Source: Chitinivibrionales bacterium (GTDB taxonomy: Bacteria; Fibrobacterota; Chitinivibrionia; Chitinivibrionales; JANQEN01). Taken from it: DNA of 6,193 bases. Below, one piece after another: positions 1-5,561 of the stretch (the first letter of the stretch is position 1; every line of letters starts with the position of its first letter). The position numbers and the translations under genes are program-made. The stretch is taken from contig JAUVGS010000137.1 in NCBI GenBank assembly GCA_030593665.1, positions 1 through 6,193 of the forward strand, written 5' to 3'. The notes under the pieces are model-generated. The model worked only from the letters and a program-made list of their open reading frames with translations, was not told the origin of the DNA and made no database searches.

Positions 1-646
1 CACTAAAGATGATCCAGGCAATTGCGAAAAGGAGCGGGAGCCTCCAGAACCAGAATGTTGTTACCGTACCTAAAATAAAAATTCCGCAAATGAGATAGGT
101 AAGTGGCTTGACAATGGTAAAGGTTTCCCGGAGGTGAAAGTCAGCGATACGTGCCTGATGTTTAAATGCTTCAATCTCACTGAATTTGAAGATTGATTGC
201 CCGCTATCTTTGGGTAAGTAGCTTTCCAGCAGTTGGATGAGTTCCGCAAGGTTATCAATAAGAAAAGTAAGCCGCAGTTTTTTGGAGGATGTTTTAATGT
301 AACCGAATCCGAATCCCAGGGGTATTTGTATAAATCGAAATGCAGTCACTTCCGAAAGAGGGATAACATGCATTTTAAAAGGATTCCGCTTGATTAGCTT
401 ATCTTCAGACAGGATATACAATGTGCCTTGTATAGTAATAAAAACAGTTCTGGTTAGATACAGTATTAGAAGAAGTGTGAGGCTCATATAGAATGCGAAA
501 CGAATTAGCTGTGCATGAAAGATAAGGAACGGCCCCTGAAGGAGGTTGGGAATAAGCCAGCATACAACGATACCAAGATATGAGAAAAAAACAAGTATAT
601 CTTTTACTGAAGATATCGAAGGATGGATTGAAAATTTTTTCGACAT
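1..646 (-). CDS. Membrane protein with PH-like (DUF304/YdbS-like) domain, partial
   Basis: The reverse strand is open from an ATG at 646-644 to the left edge, giving 215 codons with no stop; the C-terminus is missing. This is the only ATG after the upstream in-frame stop, and AAGG lies six bases before it. Two hydrophobic stretches come first (about residues 17-36 and 47-72). A soluble segment follows (about 76-145) with the pattern YILSEDKLIKR, then IPLSEV and IPLGFGFGYIKT, and a closing helix LAELIQLLESYLP. This matches the general layout of bacterial PH domains: 'Y-x-L-T/S-x-x-x-L-I', an 'IPL' strand, then 'G-x-x-x-I-x-T'. A basic and polar linker (146-177) leads to further hydrophobic segments at about 178-199 and 202-215. 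The expected location is the inner membrane with the PH-like domain in the cytoplasm. The function is unknown; the fold is inferred from pattern, without a profile search. It diverges from yicC and is probably transcribed separately. Confidence 0.72.
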   Translation of the reverse strand, partial: MSKKFSIHPSISSVKDILVFFSYLGIVVCWLIPNLLQGPFLIFHAQLIRFAFYMSLTLLLILYLTRTVFITIQGTLYILSEDKLIKRNPFKMHVIPLSEVTAFRFIQIPLGFGFGYIKTSSKKLRLTFLIDNLAELIQLLESYLPKDSGQSIFKFSEIEAFKHQARIADFHLRETFTIVKPLTYLICGIFILGTVTTFWFWRLPLLFAIAWIIFS

Positions 647-900
647 TGCATACCTTGAAAAAAAAATAATTAGAAGGGATTATCAGCGTAAACAAAAAAT
701 ATATATCGATTTAGTAAATAGAGTATTTTTTATACCTTATTATGTTTTAGTATAAAAATGCCTTAAAAATCCTGAACTCTGAACGGTTACTAATAAGATT
801 TCCTCAGACATTGCGTTAATAATCAGGTACATATATTTTATACAGATTATCCTATTTTATGGAAAAAGTGCTGTTGTAACCCATTTTCAGAGAGATATTT
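647..900. other. AT-rich divergent intergenic spacer
   Basis: This spacer of 254 bases separates the start of the minus-strand membrane protein gene from the start of yicC, so it should hold promoters for both directions. It is very AT-rich, with runs of A/T at about 657-670 and 700-760. I see no RNA gene, no convincing hairpin and no credible small ORF wholly inside it. Confidence 0.6.
811..839 (+). promoter_or_regulatory. Possible sigma-70-type promoter for yicC
   Basis: TTGCGT at 811-816 and TATTTT at 834-839 are separated by 17 bases, and the start codon of yicC follows about 60 bases later. The match is modest and the region is AT-rich, so chance matches are likely; other -10-like hexamers lie within 840-860. 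Confidence 0.25.
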
Positions 901-1776
901 ATGCCGTTGAGTAGTATGACTGGTTTTGGTCAGGCTGAATTATTGACACCTTCCGGCGATTACCATATTGAAATACGTGGTGTAAACGGGCGTTACCTTG
1001 ATATCCAGACCAGGATGCCAAGGAGTTTTCTTAATCTTGAAGCCAAGATCAAGAATGTTGTTTCCTCTCAGATCGCCCGGGGTTCGGTAACCGTAAATAT
1101 CTCATGGAATTATGCAGAGAGCGATGGGAAGCTTGTCTGGGACAAGGACACCGTTGATAATTACATGACAATTTTTAAGGACATCCGGAAACATTACAAA
1201 CTGAAGAATGAAGTAAGTCTGGCAAACCTTCTTTCATTCAGTGACTTTATTAAAAAAGAGACTGTTGAATATACAGATATAACTATCTGGAGGCATCTGA
1301 AGCCGGTGCTGGAGCAGGCATTACAGGATTTTAGCACTTCGCGTAAGAAAGAGGCCGCGTATATCGTTTCTGATCTGAAAAAAGTAGTAAAGCTCCTTAT
1401 AAAGGCGGTAAACAGCATTGAACAGCGGGCGCCGGTACGGCTTAAGAAGTATACGGTTGAACTTAAAAAAAGAGTCGAACAGTTGGCGGATAAGGCTATG
1501 GACCCTTCACGGCTGGCCATCGAAGTTGCTGTACTGGCAGATAAGCTTGATATAGCAGAGGAGTGCACACGACTCCGGGCACATATTGAAAGTGTCCAGG
1601 CAAATCTTGAGAGTGGTGACCCGGTCGGGAAAAGAATAGGTTTTATTTTACAGGAGATGAACAGAGAAGCGAATACAATAGCATCAAAGGCGAATGACAC
1701 GAAAATATCTCACTGGGCAGTTGTGTTAAAAGAGAATGTCGAGAAAATTCGCGAACAAATGCTGAATATTGAATAA
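901..1776 (+). CDS. yicC: YicC/YloC-family endoribonuclease
   Basis: This 291-residue protein is full length for the YicC family (about 290 residues). The N-terminal domain opens with SSMTGFGQAE (residues 4-13), the family signature, followed by IEIRGVNGRYLDI (23-35), which corresponds to the conserved 'R-S-V-N-x-R-Y-L-D/E' segment. The middle (about 130-200) is helical and charged. The C-terminal DUF1732 region contains ADKLDIAEECTRLRAHIE (213-230), VGKRIGFILQEMNREANT (242-259), ASKANDTKI and the closing REQMLNIE, which agrees closely with the end of E. coli YicC. Members are reported to be metal-dependent endoribonucleases; E. coli YicC has been linked to turnover of the small RNA RyhB. The start is supported by the AGAGAG run just upstream and by the usual distance to MTGFG. 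In many bacteria gmk comes next; here a MITE-like element begins three bases after the stop codon. Confidence 0.95.
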   Translation: MPLSSMTGFGQAELLTPSGDYHIEIRGVNGRYLDIQTRMPRSFLNLEAKIKNVVSSQIARGSVTVNISWNYAESDGKLVWDKDTVDNYMTIFKDIRKHYKLKNEVSLANLLSFSDFIKKETVEYTDITIWRHLKPVLEQALQDFSTSRKKEAAYIVSDLKKVVKLLIKAVNSIEQRAPVRLKKYTVELKKRVEQLADKAMDPSRLAIEVAVLADKLDIAEECTRLRAHIESVQANLESGDPVGKRIGFILQEMNREANTIASKANDTKISHWAVVLKENVEKIREQMLNIE

Positions 1777-1777
1777 A

Positions 1778-1794
1778 TAGTGTCTGTCCGGAAA
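1778..1794 (+). repeat. Left terminal inverted repeat of the MITE-like element
   Basis: TAGTGTCTGTCCGGAAA; it matches the reverse complement of 1937-1953 except at one base (G versus A at the fourteenth position). The leading TA may be the target duplication rather than part of the element. Confidence 0.8.
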
Positions 1795-1810
1795 GTATCT
1801 GTTTGCCGTC

Positions 1811-1848
1811 ATTCCGGTATTCTTTTAGGCCGGAATCCAGCTTTTTTT
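1811..1848 (+). terminator. Hairpin plus T-run, terminator-like, inside the element
   Basis: ATTCCGG (1811-1817) can pair with CCGGAAT (1830-1836) across a 12-base loop, and seven T residues follow at 1842-1848. The five bases between stem and T-run are more than a typical intrinsic terminator has, so efficiency is doubtful. The stem resembles the 'GTCATTCC...GGAATCCAG' type of dispersed palindrome found in many genomes, so it may be a repeat module rather than a dedicated yicC terminator. Confidence 0.35.
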
Positions 1849-1869
1849 GATGTTTTAAGGCATGGGTTC

Positions 1870-1911
1870 ACACCTTTGGCGCACTTCGCCCGCTAAAAAT
1901 ATGCGCGGTGT
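1870..1911 (+). repeat. Bulged inverted repeat (second hairpin) inside the element
   Basis: ACACC (1870-1874) and GCGCA (1879-1883) together pair with TGCGCGGTGT (1902-1911), leaving a four-base bulge TTTG on the left arm and an 18-base loop. It may fold in RNA or mark subterminal structure of the element; no function can be assigned. Confidence 0.45.
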
Positions 1912-1936
1912 AATCCTCCGCAAAGGGGACATGACG

Positions 1937-1953
1937 TTTTCGGACAGACACTA
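1937..1953 (-). repeat. Right terminal inverted repeat of the MITE-like element
   Basis: TTTTCGGACAGACACTA on the plus strand; it is the inverted partner of 1778-1794 with one mismatch. The trailing TA may be the target duplication. Confidence 0.8.
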
Positions 1954-1961
1954 AATAGGAA

Positions 1962-1977
1962 ATAAACAATTGTTTAT
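1962..1977. promoter_or_regulatory. Perfect 16-base palindrome upstream of rpoZ
   Basis: ATAAACAATTGTTTAT is its own reverse complement. It lies between the right end of the MITE-like element and the rpoZ ribosome binding site, 31 bases before the start codon. Such symmetry suits a dimeric DNA-binding protein, so it may be an operator, but its AT-rich composition raises the chance of coincidence. Confidence 0.4.
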
Positions 1978-2008
1978 AGAGCAACCCTAGCGTTACAGGA
2001 GGATTTAT

Positions 2009-2227
2009 ATGTCTGATTTATTGTTTGAGTTTGATCTTGATCAGTTAGAGAAACGTGGTATTGACCGGTATAAAGCGGTTGTTATGGCTGCACAGGAAGC
2101 ACGGTTTATCAATGACCAGATACGTCTTGATATAATCGAACCGTCTGATAAACCTACCACGATGGCTCTGAGGCGCCTGTATGAAGGACGCGTGGTTGAA
2201 AGCTCTGATAATGATCTCAAAGAATGA
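2009..2227 (+). CDS. rpoZ: DNA-directed RNA polymerase omega subunit
   Basis: This 72-residue protein has the omega/RPB6 pattern: DRYKAVVMAAQEARFIN (residues 19-35), corresponding to the conserved 'N-R-F-x-L-V-x-x-A-x-x-R-A-R' helix, and KPTTMALRRLYEGRV (48-62), corresponding to 'K-x-x-x-x-A-L-x-E-I-x-x-G'. Omega binds the C-terminal region of the beta-prime subunit, helps assemble RNA polymerase, and in some bacteria takes part in the ppGpp response. The length is usual for short omegas that lack the E. coli C-terminal tail. The start is fixed by a consensus AGGAGG at 1997-2002, six bases before the ATG. The stop overlaps the coaBC start in an ATGA, indicating translational coupling. The neighbouring yicC and coaBC are common partners of rpoZ, which strengthens the call. 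Confidence 0.93.
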   Translation: MSDLLFEFDLDQLEKRGIDRYKAVVMAAQEARFINDQIRLDIIEPSDKPTTMALRRLYEGRVVESSDNDLKE

Positions 2228-3420
2228 TGAACACGAAAACGCATCGTCTTTTACTGGGAGTATCGGGTGGTATTGCCGCATATAAAATACCGCTTCTTAT
2301 TCGACAGCTCGTAAATCAGAATGTCGAAGTAAAAGTTGTTCTCACGAAAGCCGCTACAACCCTCGTTGGTGAAGATGCACTCAGGACAGTTTCCGCAAAT
2401 CCGGTTTTTAGTGATGTCAGTTTTCCCATCTATGACATGGATCATATCCGTCTGGCTGAGTGGGCGGATATTTTTTTAATATGCCCGGCTACTGCAAACA
2501 CCATTGCCAGGATTGCCGGAGGTATCGCTGATAATCTTCTTACGACCCTGGCATTGTCATTTAACGGTACTCTTATGATTGCTCCTGCCATGAATACGGT
2601 AATGTGGCAAAATCCTGCAACAGGCGATAATATTACTCTGTTGAAAAAACGGGGAGTACAGGTACTTCCGGTAGCCACCGGGCCGCTTGCATGTGGTGAC
2701 GACGGTCTCGGAAGGATGTTGTCAATTGAGACAATTGTTGAGTATGTCATTGGCGCGGACCTTCCACAATGTTTTACCGGCAAAACAATACTTATTGCAT
2801 CCGGTGCAACAGCAGAGCCTCTGGATCCGGTCAGGGTTATCACAAACAGGTCATCGGGAAGAATGGGGTCTGCCCTGGCAAGTACCGCGTTGTGCATGGG
2901 AGCGAATGTTACTGTTGTTTCCGGGGCCGCACAGGTGGCGATGCCTGAAGGAATTGCTCTTGAGCAGGTAACAACTTCTGCAGAGATGGCTGAAGCGCTC
3001 CGGAAACAGTTCGATGCATCTGATATATGCATCATGGCTGCTGCTATCAGTGACTTTTATCCGGAGACGGTTTCCGATGAAAAAATTAAGCGGCCGAACA
3101 AAGGCACTCTCTCCCTTAAGCTGAAACCCGGTCAGGATGTAGCCGCACTTCTGGCAAAAAGGAAAAAGAGCCGGTTCCTTGTCTGTTTTTCATTGGAAAC
3201 GGATGGCGGTGAACAACGGGCAATGGAAAAGATGCAGGAAAAGGGTTGTGATATGATGGTGTACAATACGGTTAATTCCACGTTAGGCAGGGAAACTGCT
3301 GAAATAAGTATTCTCCTTCCGGGAGAACCTGCACGGAAGACGGGTACTATAAGCAAACGGGAGTGTGCCCGGTATATATTATTGAGCATTGCTAAAAAGC
3401 TGGGTTTATATGATGAATAA
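2224..3420 (+). CDS. coaBC: Bifunctional phosphopantothenate-cysteine ligase / PPC decarboxylase
   Basis: This 398-residue enzyme is a full-length CoaBC (Dfp), which makes 4'-phosphopantetheine for coenzyme A. The N-terminal CoaC half (about 1-180) is an FMN-dependent HFCD flavoprotein. It shows GVSGGIAAYK (12-21), the active-site His74 in DHIRLAEWAD, the PAMN motif (121-124), and the catalytic Cys157 in GPLACGDDGLGRM. It decarboxylates phosphopantothenoylcysteine. The C-terminal CoaB half (about 185-398) shows ASGATAEPLDPVR (192-204), TNRSSGRMG with Asn208 in the place of the catalytic Asn, AAAISDFYPE (272-281) and DEKIKR with the conserved lysines (285-290). It joins cysteine to phosphopantothenate using a nucleotide triphosphate, CTP in bacteria. 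No key residue appears missing. ATG at 2224 overlaps the rpoZ stop by four bases; a second ATG at 2227 is an alternative start. The 3' end overlaps the next gene. Confidence 0.97.
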   Translation: MMNTKTHRLLLGVSGGIAAYKIPLLIRQLVNQNVEVKVVLTKAATTLVGEDALRTVSANPVFSDVSFPIYDMDHIRLAEWADIFLICPATANTIARIAGGIADNLLTTLALSFNGTLMIAPAMNTVMWQNPATGDNITLLKKRGVQVLPVATGPLACGDDGLGRMLSIETIVEYVIGADLPQCFTGKTILIASGATAEPLDPVRVITNRSSGRMGSALASTALCMGANVTVVSGAAQVAMPEGIALEQVTTSAEMAEALRKQFDASDICIMAAAISDFYPETVSDEKIKRPNKGTLSLKLKPGQDVAALLAKRKKSRFLVCFSLETDGGEQRAMEKMQEKGCDMMVYNTVNSTLGRETAEISILLPGEPARKTGTISKRECARYILLSIAKKLGLYDE

Positions 3421-4180
3421 TAGTGTGTCGGAACATATCGTAGCCTATTTTAAACAGCAGGAGGAACTGGGTGTTCCTGATTACATTTTCACCTCACCCC
3501 TTTTGGCTGATACCAGTGACTATCCTGTGCAGGATGAAGATTCTCATGAGTCAAATACCGTTCGTGAACAGCAGAATACTGAACAGGCCTATGATGTAAA
3601 ACGGGCTGCATTGGTTGAACTCTATTATGAAGTCAAGAACTGCCGGGGGTGCAGTCTCAGTACTACCCGTAACAACCTGGTGTTCGGTGCCGGTAATGCC
3701 GCTGCCCCTGTTATGGTGATTGGTGAAGCACCCGGCCGCGATGAGGACCTGCAGGGAAAACCGTTTGTCGGAAAAGCAGGTGCGCTCCTTACTAAAATGC
3801 TGGCTGCGATACAATTGGATCGCGAGAAGGATATTTTTATAACCAATGTATTGAAATGCAGGCCTCCGGAGAACAGGAATCCGAATCAGTCGGAAGTGTT
3901 AGCCTGCATTCCTGTGTTAAGGCGGCAGATTGCCATTATCAATCCACAGGCGATTCTTGCTCTGGGAATGATTGCTGCACATGAATTGCTTAATGTTACG
4001 GAGGATATTGGCAAATTGCGTACCGAATCACATACTTATAACAGGATACCGGTGATTGTTACCTACCATCCGGCAGCATTGCTCAGAAATGAACAATACA
4101 AACGGCCTGCATGGGAAGACCTGCAGAAATTCCAGACGGTAATAAGAGAAAAAGGTATATATGGCAGCCGCAAGCAATAA
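3410..4180 (+). CDS. Uracil-DNA glycosylase, family 4 (4Fe-4S)
   Basis: This 256-residue protein removes uracil from DNA, the first step of base excision repair after cytosine deamination or dUTP misincorporation. The catalytic domain starts near residue 75. Cys78 and Cys81 (NCRGC) with Cys150 and Cys166 are the four expected cluster ligands, in a C-x2-C ... C-x15-C pattern. GEAPGRDEDLQGKPFVG (105-121) is the family 4 water-activating and uracil-pocket motif, and YHPAALLR (219-226) is the DNA-intercalation motif with its conserved His220. The N-terminal 75 residues contain a helix ending in QEELGVPDYIF and a polar, acidic stretch that looks like a linker. I chose ATG 3410; ATG 3413 is equally possible, and an upstream TTG at 3389 would add seven residues and deepen the overlap. 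The gene overlaps coaBC by about 11 bases and dnaB by 20. Family members are sometimes mislabelled as phage-type DNA polymerase. Confidence 0.94.
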   Translation: MMNNSVSEHIVAYFKQQEELGVPDYIFTSPLLADTSDYPVQDEDSHESNTVREQQNTEQAYDVKRAALVELYYEVKNCRGCSLSTTRNNLVFGAGNAAAPVMVIGEAPGRDEDLQGKPFVGKAGALLTKMLAAIQLDREKDIFITNVLKCRPPENRNPNQSEVLACIPVLRRQIAIINPQAILALGMIAAHELLNVTEDIGKLRTESHTYNRIPVIVTYHPAALLRNEQYKRPAWEDLQKFQTVIREKGIYGSRKQ

Positions 4181-5561
4181 TACCATTCTGTCAACGAAGG
4201 TGCCGCCGCAGGCACTTGATGTAGAGCGCACCGTTCTCGGTTCCATGCTTATTGATATGAATGCGGTGGATACCGCAATGGAAACCTTGACGGAAGAGTG
4301 TTTTTACTCCACGGCGCATCGCAACATTTTTATCTGTATACGTGAGATGGTAAAACAAAGTGTTCCCGTGGACATTGTTACGCTGACGGAGGAGTTGCGT
4401 AAAAAAGAATGGCTTGAGGCTGTCGGGTCTGAAGCTTATCTCAGTGAGCTTGTAGAAACCGTGGCGACGTCTGCAAATATTGAATATCATGCTAAGATTC
4501 TTCTGTCAAAGGCAACCCTGCGGGAACTTATTTCAACGAGCGCAGATATAACTACCGATTGCTTCAGCCCGGATGCGGAAGCAAAGCATGTTGTTGATAA
4601 AGCGGAGTCGCGTATATTTAAAATTGCCGATGCCAATATTAAAAATCGTCCCGAGCAGTTACGGGAACTGCTTTCCACCACCTTTGAGGATATTGAGCGA
4701 TATGGAAAAGAGGGTGGTATTATGGGAGTAAAAAGCGGTATTACCAAACTGGATGAAATGACAACAGGATTTCATAAGGGCGATTTAGTCATTATTGCAG
4801 CTCGACCGGGAATGGGGAAAACCTCGTTATGCCTTTCTTTTGCATTGAATGCGGCAGTGCGTGCACAAAATAAAACACCGTCCGTTTTTTTTTCCCTTGA
4901 AATGTCCAAAGCGCAACTGGTACAGCGCCTGCTTTGCGCTGAGGCGGAAATAGATATTCATCGATTGCGTGCGGGTAGATTAAGTAAACAGGAGCAGAAT
5001 CGATTGGGTATTTCAGCCGGCCCGCTGTATGATGCACCGTTTTTTATTGATGATACTCCGGGAATTAATGTGATGGAAATCAGGGCGAAATGCCGACGAT
5101 TAAAGTCTCGTGAGCAATTAGGCATGATAATGATTGATTATATACAGCTCATGGGAGTTACCGATAAAGCAGAGAATAGACAACAGGAAATATCACAAAT
5201 TTCACGGACACTTAAAGCTATTTCAAAAGAATTGGATGTACCGGTTATTGCGCTCTCTCAACTTTCCAGAGCAGTTGAACAACGCACGGGAAGTCATCGC
5301 CCTCAACTTTCGGATATTAGAGAATCAGGAGCTATTGAACAAGATGCGGATTTAGTACTGTTTATTTATAGAGAAGCTGTGTATTTACGAAACACAAAGG
5401 GAATTGATTCGGAAGAGTACCAGGATGCAGTATCAAGAGCTGAAATTATTATTGGTAAACAGCGAAACGGTCCTGTCGGTAATATCGATGTTTCGTTTGA
5501 TGAAAAATTTGCCAATTTTAAAAATTTAGATGTAGTGCATATAGATGAACCGGGATTCTAA
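4161..5561 (+). CDS. dnaB: Replicative DNA helicase DnaB
   Basis: This 466-residue protein is a typical full-length, intein-free DnaB: the hexameric 5'-to-3' helicase that unwinds the fork and recruits primase. The N-terminal domain (about 15-115) begins PPQALDVERTVLGSML and includes FYSTAHRNIF. After a linker helix comes the RecA-like ATPase domain (about 190-460). It holds Walker A ARPGMGKT (214-221, Lys220), FSLEMS with the catalytic Glu247, Walker B MIMIDYIQLM (322-331, Asp326), and ALSQLSRAVEQR followed by LSDIRESGAIEQDADLV (383-399). GKQRNGP (432-438) holds the arginine finger, Arg435. No key residue is missing. The ATG at 4161 is preceded by AAAAGG six bases upstream; it lies inside the end of the uracil-DNA glycosylase gene, so coupling is likely. 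The stop is followed at once by the GTG of the next gene. Confidence 0.98.
   Translation: MAAASNNTILSTKVPPQALDVERTVLGSMLIDMNAVDTAMETLTEECFYSTAHRNIFICIREMVKQSVPVDIVTLTEELRKKEWLEAVGSEAYLSELVETVATSANIEYHAKILLSKATLRELISTSADITTDCFSPDAEAKHVVDKAESRIFKIADANIKNRPEQLRELLSTTFEDIERYGKEGGIMGVKSGITKLDEMTTGFHKGDLVIIAARPGMGKTSLCLSFALNAAVRAQNKTPSVFFSLEMSKAQLVQRLLCAEAEIDIHRLRAGRLSKQEQNRLGISAGPLYDAPFFIDDTPGINVMEIRAKCRRLKSREQLGMIMIDYIQLMGVTDKAENRQQEISQISRTLKAISKELDVPVIALSQLSRAVEQRTGSHRPQLSDIRESGAIEQDADLVLFIYREAVYLRNTKGIDSEEYQDAVSRAEIIIGKQRNGPVGNIDVSFDEKFANFKNLDVVHIDEPGF

Larger units (their letters stand above)
1780..1951. mobile_element. MITE-like element with terminal inverted repeats, TA flanks
   Basis: The left end GTGTCTGTCCGGAAA (from 1780) is mirrored by TTTTCGGACAGACAC (ending 1951). 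Including the adjoining TA on each side, the two ends agree at 16 of 17 positions as inverted repeats. TA at 1778-1779 and at 1952-1953 could be a target-site duplication, as made by IS630/Tc1-mariner-type transposases. At 172 bases it has no room for a transposase and holds no credible ORF, so it would be mobilised by an enzyme encoded elsewhere. Its interior carries two imperfect or short hairpins. The family assignment is an inference from the TA flanks only; the inverted repeats themselves are seen directly. It lies between yicC and rpoZ without breaking either. Confidence 0.75.

Noticed and set aside
405..695. Minus-strand open frame of 96 codons, and another at 70-258
   Set aside because: Both are in different frames from the minus-strand frame that stays open from 646 to the edge. 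That longer frame gives a coherent membrane/PH-like protein and has a ribosome site, so these two are shadows.
546..755. Plus-strand open frame of 69 codons
   Set aside because: It lies mostly opposite the start of the membrane protein gene, is rich in AT-driven residues, has no family pattern and no good ribosome site.
1194..1700. Minus-strand open frame of 168 codons inside yicC
   Set aside because: It is antisense to a clearly conserved gene, has a serine- and arginine-rich shadow composition, and matches nothing recognisable.
1777..2008. Remnant of gmk in the yicC-rpoZ gap
   Set aside because: No frame here shows a P-loop or other guanylate kinase motif, and the gap is accounted for by the MITE-like element plus 5' signals of rpoZ.
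2442..3035. Minus-strand open frame of 197 codons inside coaBC
   Set aside because: It is antisense to catalytic motifs of coaBC; the length reflects codon use of the real gene.
3389..3409. Earlier TTG start for the uracil-DNA glycosylase
   Set aside because: It is a rare start codon without a ribosome site and would enlarge the overlap with coaBC; ATG 3410 or 3413 follows within eight codons.
4885..4893. Run of nine T residues in dnaB as a possible slippage or phase-variation site
   Set aside because: The frame is intact through it, encoding the conserved VFFSLEMS segment, and phase variation of an essential helicase is implausible. It matters only as a possible sequencing-error site.
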